In this document: piece after piece, positions 20,197-29,370 of the stretch
How the letters are laid out: each line of letters opens with the position of its first letter
Position numbering within the stretch: position 1 is the first letter of the stretch
DNA from: Paracidovorax wautersii
Lineage (GTDB): Bacteria; Pseudomonadota; Gammaproteobacteria; Burkholderiales; Burkholderiaceae_C
Assembly: GCF_900113035.1 (NCBI RefSeq)
Contig: NZ_FONX01000003.1
Coordinates: 124,001 to 188,000 of the forward strand
Length of the DNA: 64,000 nucleotides
Direction of reading: 5' to 3'
Position numbers and translations under genes: made by a program
The notes under the pieces: model-generated
The model's database searches: none
What the model was told of the DNA's origin: nothing
Seen by the model: the letters and a program-made list of their open reading frames with translations, nothing else

Positions 20197-21798
20197 ATGC
20201 ATTCACACGACTTCGACGTTCTCATCATCGGCAGCGGCCTGGCCGGCCTCAGCGCCGCGCTGCACCTGGCGCCCACGCACCGCGTGGCGGTGGTCACCAA
20301 GCGCCAGCTGCAGGACGGCGCCAGCGGCTGGGCACAGGGCGGCATCGCCGCCGTGCTGGCCGAGGGCGACAGCGTGGACGACCATGTGCAGGACACGCTG
20401 GTGGCGGGCGCGGGCCTGTGCGATCTGGCGGCCACGCGCTTCGTGGTGGAGAACGCGCCCGACGCCATCCGCTGGCTGCAGCAGCTGGGCGTGCCGTTCT
20501 CGCTGGAGGAGGCCGGCGGCGCCCTGCACCTCACGCGCGAAGGCGGCCACGGCGCGCGCCGCATCGTGCATGCGGCCGACGCCACGGGCGCGGCCGTGCA
20601 GCGCACGCTGATCGAACAGGTGCGCGCCACGCCCGGCATCACGCTCTTCGAGCAGCACACGCTGGTGGACGTCATCAGCGCCGGCAAGCTGGGCTTGAAG
20701 GCCAGCGGCGGCGAACGCTGCCTGGGCGCCTACGTGCTTGACGAGGCGACGGACGAAGTCCACACCTTCCGCGCGCCGCACACCATCCTGGCGACGGGCG
20801 GCGCGGGCAAGGTGTACCTCTACACCACCAACCCCGACACCGCCACGGGCGACGGCATCGCCGCCGCCTGGCGCGCCGGCTGCCGCGTGGCGAACCTGGA
20901 GTTCATCCAGTTCCACCCCACCTGCCTCTACCACCCGCATGCCAAGTCCTTCCTCATCAGCGAGGCGGTGCGCGGCGAGGGCGGCCAGCTGAAGCTGCCC
21001 CCGAGCGCCGGGGGCGCCCGCTTCATGCCCCGGCACGACGAGCGCGCCGAGCTGGCCCCGCGCGACATCGTGGCCCGCGCCATCGACTTCGAGATGAAGA
21101 CCCACGGACTGGACTGCGTGCACCTGGACATCTCGCACCAGAGCCCGGCCTTCCTGCAGGAGCACTTCCCCAACATCCTGGCGCGCTGCGCCGAGCTGGG
21201 CATCGACATCACGCGCGAACCCATCCCCGTGGTGCCCGCCGCGCACTACACCTGCGGCGGCGTGCTGACCGACCTGGCCGGCCGCACCGACCTGCCCGGC
21301 CTCTACGCCATCGGCGAGACCGCCTGCACCGGCCTGCACGGCGCCAACCGGCTGGCCAGCAACTCGCTGGTCGAATGCATGGTGTTCGCCCGCGCCGCCG
21401 CGCAGCACATCGCCGCGGCCACGCCCCAACCTTTGCCCACGCTGCCCGCCTGGGACGACAGCCGCGTGACCGATGCCGACGAGTGCGTGGTCATCTCGCA
21501 CAACTGGAGCGAGCTGCGCCACTTCATGTGGAACTACGTGGGCATCGTGCGCACCGACAAGCGGCTGGAGCGCGCCGCGCACCGCATCGCGTTGCTGCAG
21601 GCCGAGATCGCCGAGTTCTACGCGAACTTCCACGTCTCGCGCGACCTGCTGGAGCTGCGCAACCTGGTGCAGGTGGCCGAACTCATCGTGCGCTCGGCCC
21701 AGATGCGCCACGAAAGCCGCGGCCTGCACTTCAGCCGCGACTGGCCCGAGCGCGCCGCGCCGGCCGCGCCCACCATCCTCGTGCCCGGCGCGCGCTGA
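20197..21798 (+). CDS. nadB: L-aspartate oxidase
   Basis: A 533-residue flavoprotein of the succinate dehydrogenase/fumarate reductase family that oxidises L-aspartate to iminoaspartate, the first step of de novo NAD synthesis, in the cytoplasm. The FAD-binding motif [11 protein letters not shown] is at about 11-21 and [12 protein letters not shown] follows. The active-site region HYTCGGV and the C-terminal helical domain are intact. The partner nadA and the next enzyme nadC lie 9-11 kb away on the opposite strand. Confidence 0.97.
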   Translation: MHSHDFDVLIIGSGLAGLSAALHLAPTHRVAVVTKRQLQDGASGWAQGGIAAVLAEGDSVDDHVQDTLVAGAGLCDLAATRFVVENAPDAIRWLQQLGVPFSLEEAGGALHLTREGGHGARRIVHAADATGAAVQRTLIEQVRATPGITLFEQHTLVDVISAGKLGLKASGGERCLGAYVLDEATDEVHTFRAPHTILATGGAGKVYLYTTNPDTATGDGIAAAWRAGCRVANLEFIQFHPTCLYHPHAKSFLISEAVRGEGGQLKLPPSAGGARFMPRHDERAELAPRDIVARAIDFEMKTHGLDCVHLDISHQSPAFLQEHFPNILARCAELGIDITREPIPVVPAAHYTCGGVLTDLAGRTDLPGLYAIGETACTGLHGANRLASNSLVECMVFARAAAQHIAAATPQPLPTLPAWDDSRVTDADECVVISHNWSELRHFMWNYVGIVRTDKRLERAAHRIALLQAEIAEFYANFHVSRDLLELRNLVQVAELIVRSAQMRHESRGLHFSRDWPERAAPAAPTILVPGAR

Positions 21799-21854
21799 CG
21801 CAAAGCGCCCCGCCCGCCGCCCCACCACTTCCTTATTTCCATCGAGGCCCACGC

Positions 21855-22235
21855 ATGTTCCGCACCCTGCTCAAGTCCAAGATCCACCGCGTCGCCGCCA
21901 CGCACTGCGAGCTGCACTACGAAGGCTCCTGCGCCATCGACGAAGACCTGCTGGACGCTGCCAACATCGCCGAGAACGAGCAGGTCCACATCTGGAACAT
22001 CAACAACGGCGAGCGCTTCATCACCTACGCCATCAAGGGTCAGCGCGGCAGCGGCATGATCTCGGTCAACGGCTCGGCAGCGCGCCGCGCCAGCGTGGGC
22101 GACCTGCTCATCATCGCGGCCTTCGCGCAGGTGCATGAAGACCAGGTCGCCACGCACCAGCCGCAGCTGGTGTTCGTCGATGCGCAGAACCGCCAGACCG
22201 AGCTGCGCCACCACGTGCCCACGCAGCCGCTTTGA
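21855..22235 (+). CDS. panD: Aspartate 1-decarboxylase
   Basis: A 126-residue pyruvoyl enzyme that makes beta-alanine for pantothenate. The self-cleavage site is Gly24-Ser25 in YEGSCAID, which yields the pyruvoyl group. Conserved Tyr and Arg surroundings ([15 protein letters not shown]) are present. The bioA frame begins with a TTG overlapping its stop, so panD and the biotin genes are probably one transcript. Confidence 0.97.
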   Translation: MFRTLLKSKIHRVAATHCELHYEGSCAIDEDLLDAANIAENEQVHIWNINNGERFITYAIKGQRGSGMISVNGSAARRASVGDLLIIAAFAQVHEDQVATHQPQLVFVDAQNRQTELRHHVPTQPL

Positions 22236-22255
22236 CAACCACCACCCACACCCCC

Positions 22256-23608
22256 ATGGCCGACACCCTTGCCGCCCGCAGCCTCGCCAGCGTCTGGCAC
22301 CCCTGCACCCAGATGAAGCGCCACGAGGCCGAGCCGCCCGTGGCCATCGCCCGGGCACAAGGCCCCTGGCTGCACGGCACCGACGGGCGCCGCTACCTGG
22401 ACGGCATCAGCTCCTGGTGGGTCAACCTGTTCGGCCACGGCCACCCGCACATCCAGGCGGCGCTGGCCGACCAGCTGGCGCGGCTCGACCACGTGATGCT
22501 GGCCGGCTTCACCCACGCGCCGGTGGTGGAACTGTCCGAGCGCCTGGCCGCCCTCACCGGCCTGGGCCATGCCTTCTACGGCAGCGACGGCGCAGCCGCC
22601 ACCGAGATCGCCCTCAAGATGAGCGCCCACTACTGGCGCAACCAGGGCCGGCCCGGGAAATGCCGCTTCATCGGCCTGGCCGGCGGCTACCACGGCGAGA
22701 CCGTGGGCGCGCTGGCCGTCACCGACATTCCCCTCTTCCGCGAGGCCTACGCGCCGCTGGTGCGCCTGGGCGACGTGGTGCCCAGCCCCGATGCGCGCGG
22801 CGCCCGTCCCGGCGAAAGCGCGCTGGACGCCGCCCGCCGCGCCGCTGCCGCCCTGGGCGACTGGCTGGCCGAGCACCACGCCAGCACCGCCGCGCTGATC
22901 CTGGAGCCGCTGGTGCAGTGCGCCGCCGGCATGGCCATGCACGATGCCGAATACCTGCGCCTGGCCCGCGCCCTGTGCGACCGCTACGAAGTCCACCTGG
23001 TGGCCGACGAGATCGCCGTGGGCTTCGGCCGCACCGGCACGATGTTCGCGCACCAGCAGGCCGGCATCCGGCCGGATTTCATCTGCCTCTCCAAGGGCCT
23101 CACGGGCGGCACGCTGCCGCTGTCGGCCGTGCTGACCACCGATGCGGTCTATGCCGCCTTCTACGCCGACGACGTAGCCCGGGGCTTCCTGCACTCGCAC
23201 TCCTACACCGGCAACCCGCTGGCCTGCCGCGCCGCGCTGGCCACGCTGGAGCTGTTCGAGAGCACCGACGCGCTGGCCGCCAACCGGCAGCTCGCCGCCG
23301 CCATCGACGCCGCCTGCGCGCCGCTTTCGGCCCACCCGCGCGTGCGCCACGCACGCCGGCTGGGCATGATCTGGGCCTGGGACGTGGACACCACCCTGCC
23401 CGACTTCGCCCGCCGCTACCACCGCCACGCCATGGCCCGCGGCCTGGTGCTGCGGCCCATCGGCAATACGCTCTACGCCATGCCGCCCTATGTGCTGGAC
23501 GAGGCCGAAGTGCAGCACCTGGCCACCCAGGCCCTGGCCGCGCTGGAGGCCACGCTGGCCGAGGAAGCACACGGCATCGGCCAGCACCGCGAAGGAGCCC
23601 TGCCATGA
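22256..23608 (+). CDS. bioA: Adenosylmethionine-8-amino-7-oxononanoate aminotransferase
   Basis: A 450-residue PLP class III aminotransferase that uses S-adenosylmethionine to aminate KAPA to DAPA in biotin synthesis. Family landmarks are VWHPCTQMK at the N-terminus, [13 protein letters not shown], the cofactor Asp in [13 protein letters not shown], and the Schiff-base Lys in CLSKGLTGG. The ATG at 22256 gives the normal N-terminus; an in-frame TTG at 22232 overlaps the panD stop and cannot be excluded. Its stop overlaps bioD (ATGA). Confidence 0.96.
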   Translation: MADTLAARSLASVWHPCTQMKRHEAEPPVAIARAQGPWLHGTDGRRYLDGISSWWVNLFGHGHPHIQAALADQLARLDHVMLAGFTHAPVVELSERLAALTGLGHAFYGSDGAAATEIALKMSAHYWRNQGRPGKCRFIGLAGGYHGETVGALAVTDIPLFREAYAPLVRLGDVVPSPDARGARPGESALDAARRAAAALGDWLAEHHASTAALILEPLVQCAAGMAMHDAEYLRLARALCDRYEVHLVADEIAVGFGRTGTMFAHQQAGIRPDFICLSKGLTGGTLPLSAVLTTDAVYAAFYADDVARGFLHSHSYTGNPLACRAALATLELFESTDALAANRQLAAAIDAACAPLSAHPRVRHARRLGMIWAWDVDTTLPDFARRYHRHAMARGLVLRPIGNTLYAMPPYVLDEAEVQHLATQALAALEATLAEEAHGIGQHREGALP

Positions 23609-24285
23609 GCTGGGGCTGCTTCATCACCGGCACCGACACGGGCGTGGGCAAGAGCCTGGCCAGCGCCGCGCTGCTGCACGCGCTGGCGCGCCACCATGCC
23701 CGCGTGGTGGGCATGAAGCCCGTCGCGGCCGGGGCCGAGATCATCGACGGCGTGCTGACCAACGAAGACGCGGTGGCCCTGCGCGCCGCATCGACCCTGG
23801 CCGTGCCACCCGAGCTGGACAACCCCGTGCTGCTGCCCGACCCGCTCTCGCCGCACATCGCGGCGCAGCGTGCCGGCGCCCCCATCGACATCGGCACGAT
23901 CGTGCGCGCCCACCGGCAGCTGGCCGGGCGAGCCGATGCCGTGGTGGTCGAGGGCGCGGGCGGCTGGCACGTGCCGCTCTCCGACACCGCCACCGGCGCC
24001 GACCTGGCCCAGGCCCTGGGCCTGCCCGTGGTGCTGGTGGTGGGCCTGCGGCTGGGCTGCCTCAACCATGCGGCGCTGACGGCCGAGGCCATCCGCGCGC
24101 GCGGCCTCACGCTGGCCGGCTGGATCGCCAACCGCGTCGATCCGCGCATGCTGGCGCCCGAAGACAACATCGCCTGGCTGCGCCAGCACCTGCGCGCCCC
24201 GCTGCTGGCCGAGCTGCCCCACCATGCCAGCCCCGACGCCCGCGCCCTGGCCGCCTGCTACCACCTGCCCCCCGAATGGACATGA
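23605..24285 (+). CDS. bioD: Dethiobiotin synthetase
   Basis: A 226-residue ATP-dependent carboxylase that closes the ureido ring of dethiobiotin. The P-loop GTDTGVGKS is at 9-17, [10 protein letters not shown] carries the substrate-binding Lys, and [12 protein letters not shown] is the conserved Mg/ATP region. The ATG overlaps the bioA stop and its own stop overlaps the bioF start, which indicates translational coupling. Confidence 0.96.
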   Translation: MSWGCFITGTDTGVGKSLASAALLHALARHHARVVGMKPVAAGAEIIDGVLTNEDAVALRAASTLAVPPELDNPVLLPDPLSPHIAAQRAGAPIDIGTIVRAHRQLAGRADAVVVEGAGGWHVPLSDTATGADLAQALGLPVVLVVGLRLGCLNHAALTAEAIRARGLTLAGWIANRVDPRMLAPEDNIAWLRQHLRAPLLAELPHHASPDARALAACYHLPPEWT

Positions 24286-25532
24286 CCCCGAAGACACCGC
24301 CCACCGCTGCCGCCACCGCCTCCTGGCTGGACGAGTTCCCCGCGCGCATCGCCGCGCTGGACGCCGCCCACCTGCGCCGCCACCGCCGCGCCGTGCGCCC
24401 GCTGCAGGGCGCGCACCTGGAAGTGGACGGCCAGCCCATGCTGGCCTTCTGCAGCAACGACTACCTGGGCCTGGCCAGCCACACGGCCGTGTCGCTGGCC
24501 GCCTGCGACGGCGTGCGCGAATACGGCGTGGGCTCGGGCGCCTCGCCGCTGGTGAGCGGGCACAGCGTGGCCAACGCGGCGCTCGAAGCCGACCTCGCCC
24601 ACTTCGTGCAGCTGCCGCGCGCGCTCTATTTCTATTCCGGCTATGCCACCAACACCGGCATCGTGCCGGCGCTGATCGGCGAGGGCGACGCGCTCTTTTC
24701 CGATGCGCTCAACCATGCCTGCCTGATCGACGGCGCCCGGCTCTCGCGCGCATCCATCCACCGCTACGCGCACGCCGACCTGCCCGCGCTGGGCCGCCTG
24801 CTGGCCGCCAGCACCGCGCGGCGCAAGCTGGTCGTCACCGACTCGGTGTTCAGCATGGATGGCGACGTGGCCGACATTCCCGCATTGCTGGCGCTCTGCG
24901 AAGCGCACGACGCGCTGCTGCTGCTCGACGATTCGCACGGCTTCGGCGTGCTGGGCCCGCAGGGGCGCGGCGTGCTGGCCGAAGCGGGCCTGGCCGGCCG
25001 CAACGCCTCGCCGCGCGTGCTCTACATGGCCTCGCTGGGCAAGGCCGCAGGCGGGGCCGGCGGCTTCGTCGCGGGCAGCGATGCACTCATCGAATGGCTG
25101 CTGCAGAAGACGCGCAGCTACATCTTCGCCACCGCCGCGCCCGCCCTGCTGGCCCGCGCCATGCAGGCCGCGCTGGACCAGATCGAGCGCGGCAGCGCCC
25201 TGCGCACCCAGCTGCAGGGCCGCATCGCGCAGCTGCGCGATGGCCTCGCGCCCGTGCTGCAGGGCACGCACTGGCAGCTGGGCGCCTCGCGCACCGCCAT
25301 CCAGCCGCTGCTCATCGGCCCCAACGCCGAGGCCCTGGCCGTCATGGAAGGCCTGCGCGCGCGCGGCATCTGGGTGCCCGCCATCCGCCCGCCCACCGTG
25401 CCCGAAGGCACGGCGCGGCTGCGCATCGCCCTCTCGGCCGCGCACACCGAAGCCGATGTGGCCCGCCTCATCGCCGCGCTGGCCGAACTCTCGCCCACGC
25501 GCCAGACCCACGCACCGAAAGCCTTCGCATGA
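24282..25532 (+). CDS. bioF: 8-amino-7-oxononanoate synthase
   Basis: A 416-residue PLP-dependent alpha-oxoamine synthase that condenses pimeloyl-ACP/CoA with alanine, the first committed step shown here of biotin synthesis. The motifs are [33 protein letters not shown] and the PLP-lysine in SLGKAAGG. The ATG at 24282 forms the same ATGA overlap as its neighbours; an ATG two codons earlier (24276) is also possible. bioB is not in the window. Confidence 0.95.
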   Translation: MTPKTPPTAAATASWLDEFPARIAALDAAHLRRHRRAVRPLQGAHLEVDGQPMLAFCSNDYLGLASHTAVSLAACDGVREYGVGSGASPLVSGHSVANAALEADLAHFVQLPRALYFYSGYATNTGIVPALIGEGDALFSDALNHACLIDGARLSRASIHRYAHADLPALGRLLAASTARRKLVVTDSVFSMDGDVADIPALLALCEAHDALLLLDDSHGFGVLGPQGRGVLAEAGLAGRNASPRVLYMASLGKAAGGAGGFVAGSDALIEWLLQKTRSYIFATAAPALLARAMQAALDQIERGSALRTQLQGRIAQLRDGLAPVLQGTHWQLGASRTAIQPLLIGPNAEALAVMEGLRARGIWVPAIRPPTVPEGTARLRIALSAAHTEADVARLIAALAELSPTRQTHAPKAFA

Positions 25533-26167
25533 CCTACAGCGTCAAGGAAATCTTCTACACCCTGCAGGGCGAAGGCGGCCAGGCCGGCACGCCCGCCGTG
25601 TTCTGCCGCTTCGCCGGCTGCAACCTCTGGAGCGGCCGCGAGGAAGACCGCGCCAGCGCCATCTGCCGCTTCTGCGACACCGACTTCGTCGGCACCGACG
25701 GCACGCTGGGCGGCAAGTTCGCCACCGCCGACGCGCTGGCCGACCTGATCGCCGCGCAATGGCCCGCCCACGACGAGCAGCACCGCCTGGTGGTGCTGAC
25801 CGGCGGCGAGCCGCTGCTGCAGGTCGATGCCGCGCTGGTCGATGCGCTGCACGCGCGGCGCTTCCGCATCGCCGTGGAGAGCAACGGCACCGTGGCCGCG
25901 CCCGCCGGCATCGACTGGCTGTGCATCAGCCCCAAGGCCGGCGCCGACTGGGTGCAGCGCCAAGGGCAGGAGCTCAAGCTCGTCTGGCCGCAGCCCGGGT
26001 TCGACCTGGCCGCGCTGGAGGCGCAGACGCGCTTCACCCACCGCTTCCTGCAGCCCATGGACGGGCCCGACCAGGCCGCCAACACGGCGCTGTGCATCGA
26101 GGCCTGCATGCAGCGCCCGGCGTGGCGCCTGAGTTTGCAGACCCACAAGCTCACCGGCATCCGCTAG
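25529..26167 (+). CDS. queE: 7-carboxy-7-deazaguanine synthase
   Basis: A 212-residue radical-SAM enzyme that contracts 6-carboxytetrahydropterin to CDG in queuosine synthesis. The [4Fe-4S] ligands lie in CNLWSG...CRFCDTDF, with the QueE-specific 14-residue insert in the CxxxCxxC motif. TGGEPLLQ binds SAM. The start overlaps the bioF stop (ATGA), so a tRNA-modification gene is coupled to the end of the biotin operon. Confidence 0.96.
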   Translation: MTYSVKEIFYTLQGEGGQAGTPAVFCRFAGCNLWSGREEDRASAICRFCDTDFVGTDGTLGGKFATADALADLIAAQWPAHDEQHRLVVLTGGEPLLQVDAALVDALHARRFRIAVESNGTVAAPAGIDWLCISPKAGADWVQRQGQELKLVWPQPGFDLAALEAQTRFTHRFLQPMDGPDQAANTALCIEACMQRPAWRLSLQTHKLTGIR

Positions 26168-26174
26168 CGGAGCA

Positions 26175-26276
26175 GCGCAAGGAGCCCTTCCGGCGTCGTT
26201 GCCGCATCGTGTCGTAGCGTTGCTACTGCCTGCGATGCGGCGCCTAGCCAGAACCGCTTCGCTGGCCTCCTTGCGC
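26175..26276. repeat. 102-bp branched palindromic element between queE and queD
   Basis: An outer stem GCGCAAGGAG/CTCCTTGCGC (26175-26184 with 26267-26276) encloses two arms. The left arm is GCCGCATCG/CGATGCGGC (26201-26209 with 26233-26241), topped by GTAGC-GTT-GCTAC. The right arm is GCCAG/CTGGC (26247-26251 with 26262-26266). The three-way layout could be a dispersed repeat or a structured RNA. Confidence 0.6.
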
Positions 26277-26320
26277 CGCTTTCACTCGACTCCTATCTTT
26301 GTTCCCTGGTTTTTCGCACC

Positions 26321-26683
26321 ATGCAGTTCACCGTCCACCAACGCTTCTTCTTCGACGCCGCCCACACGCTGCAGCGCGAGATCGAGGCCGAAGGCAGCCG
26401 CCGCATCCACGGCCACACCTACCATGCCGAGATCTCGGTCACCGGCCCGCGCCATCCCGACAGCGGCATGGTGATCGACCTGGGCCATCTGCGCGCGCGC
26501 TGCGACCGCCTGCGCGAGCAGCTCGACCACCACCTGCTCGACGAAGTACCCGGCCTGGGCCCGGCCACGCTGGAGAACCTGTGCGTCTTCATCGCCCGGG
26601 ATCTCGCCGACATGCAGCCCGCGCCCAGCCGCGTGCGCGTCTGGCGCGATGCGCTGGGCGACGGCTGCGTGCTCGATCTGTGA
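26321..26683 (+). CDS. queD: 6-carboxytetrahydropterin synthase-like protein
   Basis: A 120-residue tunnelling-fold protein of the QueD/PTPS family, which converts 7,8-dihydroneopterin triphosphate to 6-carboxytetrahydropterin. The zinc histidines are His15 (FDAAH) and His30/His32 (RIHGHTY). The catalytic Cys of E. coli QueD, four residues before HGH, is Ser26 here (EGSRRIHGH). Asp-His pairs near residue 70 (LDHHLLDEVPGLGPATLENL) are kept. It follows queE, which supports the queuosine role despite the missing Cys. Confidence 0.85.
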   Translation: MQFTVHQRFFFDAAHTLQREIEAEGSRRIHGHTYHAEISVTGPRHPDSGMVIDLGHLRARCDRLREQLDHHLLDEVPGLGPATLENLCVFIARDLADMQPAPSRVRVWRDALGDGCVLDL

Positions 26684-26743
26684 CGCGCCACCCTTTCTCT
26701 TTCCATTGACCGACCGACACCCCTTCCTGGAGCCGACGACGCC

Positions 26744-27103
26744 ATGCCGCACCTGACCATCGAATACACCGACAACCTCGCCGGCTTCCCGGAAGCCGAG
26801 GTCCTGCAGGCCGTGAACGCCGCCGTCGCCTCGCATCCGCAGATCCCGGAAGAGGCCGACCTCAAGACCCGCCTGGTGCGCGTGAGCCGCTTCGAGATCG
26901 GCACCGCCCCCGCGAACCGCGCCTTCATCCACGCCCAGCTGCGCCTGCTGTCGGGCCGCAGCCCCGAGGCCAAGAAGGAGCTGACCACCCGCATCGCCGA
27001 CGTGCTGCGCCGCCTCGCGCCCCGGCCCGAGGGCGTGCTGGTGCAGCTGAGCGCCGAGATCGTGGACATGGACCGCCCCTCGTACTCCAAGGAACGGCTC
27101 TGA
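26744..27103 (+). CDS. 5-carboxymethyl-2-hydroxymuconate delta-isomerase family protein
   Basis: A 119-residue tautomerase-superfamily protein that resembles HpaF/HpcD (CHMI), which acts in homoprotocatechuate breakdown. Pro2 follows the initiator Met (MPHLTIEYTDNL) and would be the catalytic base. No other homoprotocatechuate gene is nearby, so the physiological substrate is uncertain. It stands alone between queD and the secreted hydrolase. Confidence 0.85.
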   Translation: MPHLTIEYTDNLAGFPEAEVLQAVNAAVASHPQIPEEADLKTRLVRVSRFEIGTAPANRAFIHAQLRLLSGRSPEAKKELTTRIADVLRRLAPRPEGVLVQLSAEIVDMDRPSYSKERL

Positions 27104-27216
27104 CCGGATCAGCGGCCTGACGGCGCGACCGCACGTTCCCGGCCTGTCGCGCATTCGCCGCACGCACGCTATGGCGTTTGCCCCCAGCCCATCGCCTGAG
27201 TTAGGCTGCTGACGTC

Positions 27217-27262
27217 TTAGAACGTGTTGACGATCTCGCAGGGGATCGTCAACACGTTCTTA
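27217..27262. repeat. 40-bp palindromic element with TTA flanks
   Basis: The arms GAACGTGTTGACGATC (27220-27235) and GATCGTCAACACGTTC (27244-27259) are perfect complements with an 8-bp centre. The left arm plus centre equals the terminal 24 bases of the mobile repeat at 36273. TTA stands on both sides (27217-27219, 27260-27262), like a target-site duplication. Confidence 0.65.
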
Positions 27263-27436
27263 CACCCGACAGAGAAGACACAGCGGAACGCAGGGCGCGC
27301 AAGACGCCCGCCCGCTGCAGAAAAAAAGTGCGTGGCAGCGGGCCGATGCGATGGGGCCGCGCCGCGCGATCGCCATCCTCGGGCGGCCCGCCCCTCAAGG
27401 CCCGGGCCGCTCCGCCGTTTCTTGGGAGAACCTCTC
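27263..27436 (+). other. Leader region of the secreted hydrolase
   Basis: About 174 bp of untranslated sequence between the 40-bp repeat and the hydrolase start. It contains a hairpin CCCGCTGC (27311-27318) with GCAGCGGG (27335-27342) around an A-rich loop. No second gene is supported. The promoter is not obvious. Confidence 0.4.
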
Positions 27437-28684
27437 GTGTCCAGATTCCTGACGACGCTGCTGGCCGCAGCATGCATGGCCTGCGCCGCCCCTCTTGTCC
27501 ACGCGCAGGCCCAGGCCACGATGCCGGCGACGAAGCAGGCGCAGCCCCAGGGCCCCAAGACCCTGGCCGGTGCCACGAGCTACGAATGGATCGGCCACTG
27601 GGACGCCGCCAAGCTCAACGCCATCCAGACGCAGACCATGCCGCAGTTCGCCGGCATCACCGTGGCCTACACCCCGGCGCGCACGGGCGTGAACCTCTAC
27701 CGCGTCACCTACCGCTCGGTGGTGCCGGAAAAGGGCAACCTGCCGATCGAGGCCTCCGGCCTGGTCGCGCTGCCCGACACGCCCCAGCCCACCACGCTGC
27801 CCGTGGTCTCCTACCAGCACGGCACGGTCTATGGACGCAAGGAAGTGCCGGGCTTTCCCGAGAACTCGACCGAGACGCAGCTCATGATCGCCCAGTTCGC
27901 AGGCCAGGGCTATGCGCTGGTGGGCGCCGACTATTTCGGCATGGGCATCTCCACCGAACCCGAGGGCTACCTGGTCAAGGCCAGCCACCAGCAGGCCTGC
28001 TTCGACTTCCTCACCGCCGCGCAGAGCGTGATGGCCGACCTGGGCCGCAAGCAGGGCAAGCTCTACCTGGCCGGCTGGTCGCAGGGCGGCTTCGTGACCA
28101 TGGCCCTGCTGGAGAAGCTGGAGCAGTCGGGCATCACCGTGAACGGCGCCGCCACGGCCAGCGCGCCGCTGGACCTGGGCATCGCCATGCAGGGTTTCCT
28201 GAGCTTCCCGCGCCCCTATGACGCGGTCTGGCTCAACAGCATCTTCATCCTCTCGGCGTTCTCGTACGAGAACTACTACGGCGTGCCCGGCCTGGCGCGC
28301 TCGCTGTTCAACGAGCCCTACTACGAAGCCGCCAAGAAGGCCTATGACCGCACGCTGACCGACCCCAGCCAGATCCCGACCGACCTGCACAAGCTGATCA
28401 AGGCCGAATACTTCGACCCGCAGTTCTTCGCGCAGTCGGCCTTCGGCAAGCTCATCGCCGGCACGCAGTCCTACCGCTGGGTGATCAAGTCGCCCGTGCG
28501 CAACTACTACGGCGAAACCGACGAGGCCATCACCGTCGGCGTGGGCCGCATGGCGCAGACCTATGCGCAGGCCCTGGGCGCGGGCAACCCCGCCGTCGAG
28601 GCCGTCTCGACCGGCAAGACCACCCACCGGGGCACCTTCGCCACCGCCGTGCCGCAGTGGAAGAACTGGTTCGAGAGCCGCTGA
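27437..28684 (+). CDS. Secreted alpha/beta hydrolase (lipase/esterase-like)
   Basis: A 415-residue protein with a signal peptide (about 1-25, cleaved near VHAQA) and an alpha/beta-hydrolase fold. The nucleophile elbow is GWSQGG (Ser214), with the preceding DYFGMG region typical of prolyl-aminopeptidase/secretory-lipase relatives. The GTG at 27437 has GGGAGA 8 nt upstream; the open frame further upstream runs through the 40-bp repeat and is not coding. It is probably periplasmic or secreted; the substrate is unknown. Confidence 0.85.
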   Translation: MSRFLTTLLAAACMACAAPLVHAQAQATMPATKQAQPQGPKTLAGATSYEWIGHWDAAKLNAIQTQTMPQFAGITVAYTPARTGVNLYRVTYRSVVPEKGNLPIEASGLVALPDTPQPTTLPVVSYQHGTVYGRKEVPGFPENSTETQLMIAQFAGQGYALVGADYFGMGISTEPEGYLVKASHQQACFDFLTAAQSVMADLGRKQGKLYLAGWSQGGFVTMALLEKLEQSGITVNGAATASAPLDLGIAMQGFLSFPRPYDAVWLNSIFILSAFSYENYYGVPGLARSLFNEPYYEAAKKAYDRTLTDPSQIPTDLHKLIKAEYFDPQFFAQSAFGKLIAGTQSYRWVIKSPVRNYYGETDEAITVGVGRMAQTYAQALGAGNPAVEAVSTGKTTHRGTFATAVPQWKNWFESR

Positions 28685-29370
28685 CCGCCGCCCGGCGCCC
28701 GCGCTGCACCGGCTGCCTGCGCCCGGCGAGCGCCTGCTTCTGCGCGCTCGCGGCGCCGGCGGCGCACCGGGCCGAGGTGCTGATCCTGCAGCACCCGCTG
28801 GAGGCCGGCCACGCCAAGGGCACGGCGCGACTGCTCCACCTGTGCCTGCCCCGCAGCCGCATGGAAGTGGGCGAAACCTTCGAGCCGGCCGCGCTGCAGG
28901 CCTGGCTCACCGCCCGCTGGCCCGGCGCCACCGCGCCGGCAGGAGCGGCGCCGCAGGCGGTGCTGCTCTACCCGCCCTCCCCGCCTGACCCGGCCCTGCC
29001 GCTGGCCGCGCCGCCGCCGCTGCCCGCGCACTGGCTGGCGGGCGATGCCGCCGCGCTGCGGCTGGTGGTGCTGGACGGCACCTGGCGCAAGAGCCGCAAG
29101 ATGCTCTATGCCAACCCGCTGCTGCAGGCCCTGCCGCGCCTGCCGCTGCCGCCGGATCTGCCCGCGGCCCGCTACGGCCGCATCCGCCGCGCGCATGCTC
29201 CGCACCAGCTATCGACCCTGGAAGCCACCTGCGCGGCGCTCGCGTTCGTCGAAGGCGATGCGGCGCGCTATGCGCCGGTGCTGAGTGCGCTGGAGGCGTT
29301 CATGGACCGGCAGGCGGAGCGGCAGGTGCTGCGGCCAGCTCCGCCGGCAGCCAGCCCCGCAGGCTGTTGA
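28657..29370 (+). CDS. DTW-domain tRNA-uridine aminocarboxypropyltransferase
   Basis: A 237-residue protein of the TapT/YfiP-like DTW family, which adds a 3-amino-3-carboxypropyl group to uridine in tRNA using SAM. It has an N-terminal Cys cluster (CTGC at 17-20, ACFC after it) and the DTW-type motif LDGTWRKSRKML near 140. The GTG at 28657 is the only normal start before the first conserved Cys and overlaps the hydrolase gene by 28 nt. Its 3' end overlaps the convergent pabBC gene by 71 bp. Confidence 0.85.
   Translation: MEELVREPLTAARRPRCTGCLRPASACFCALAAPAAHRAEVLILQHPLEAGHAKGTARLLHLCLPRSRMEVGETFEPAALQAWLTARWPGATAPAGAAPQAVLLYPPSPPDPALPLAAPPPLPAHWLAGDAAALRLVVLDGTWRKSRKMLYANPLLQALPRLPLPPDLPAARYGRIRRAHAPHQLSTLEATCAALAFVEGDAARYAPVLSALEAFMDRQAERQVLRPAPPAASPAGC

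Noticed and set aside
26168-26320. preQ1 riboswitch between queE and queD
   Set aside because: The structure is about 100 nt and branched, unlike the short pseudoknots of known preQ1 classes; kept as a repeat or unknown RNA.
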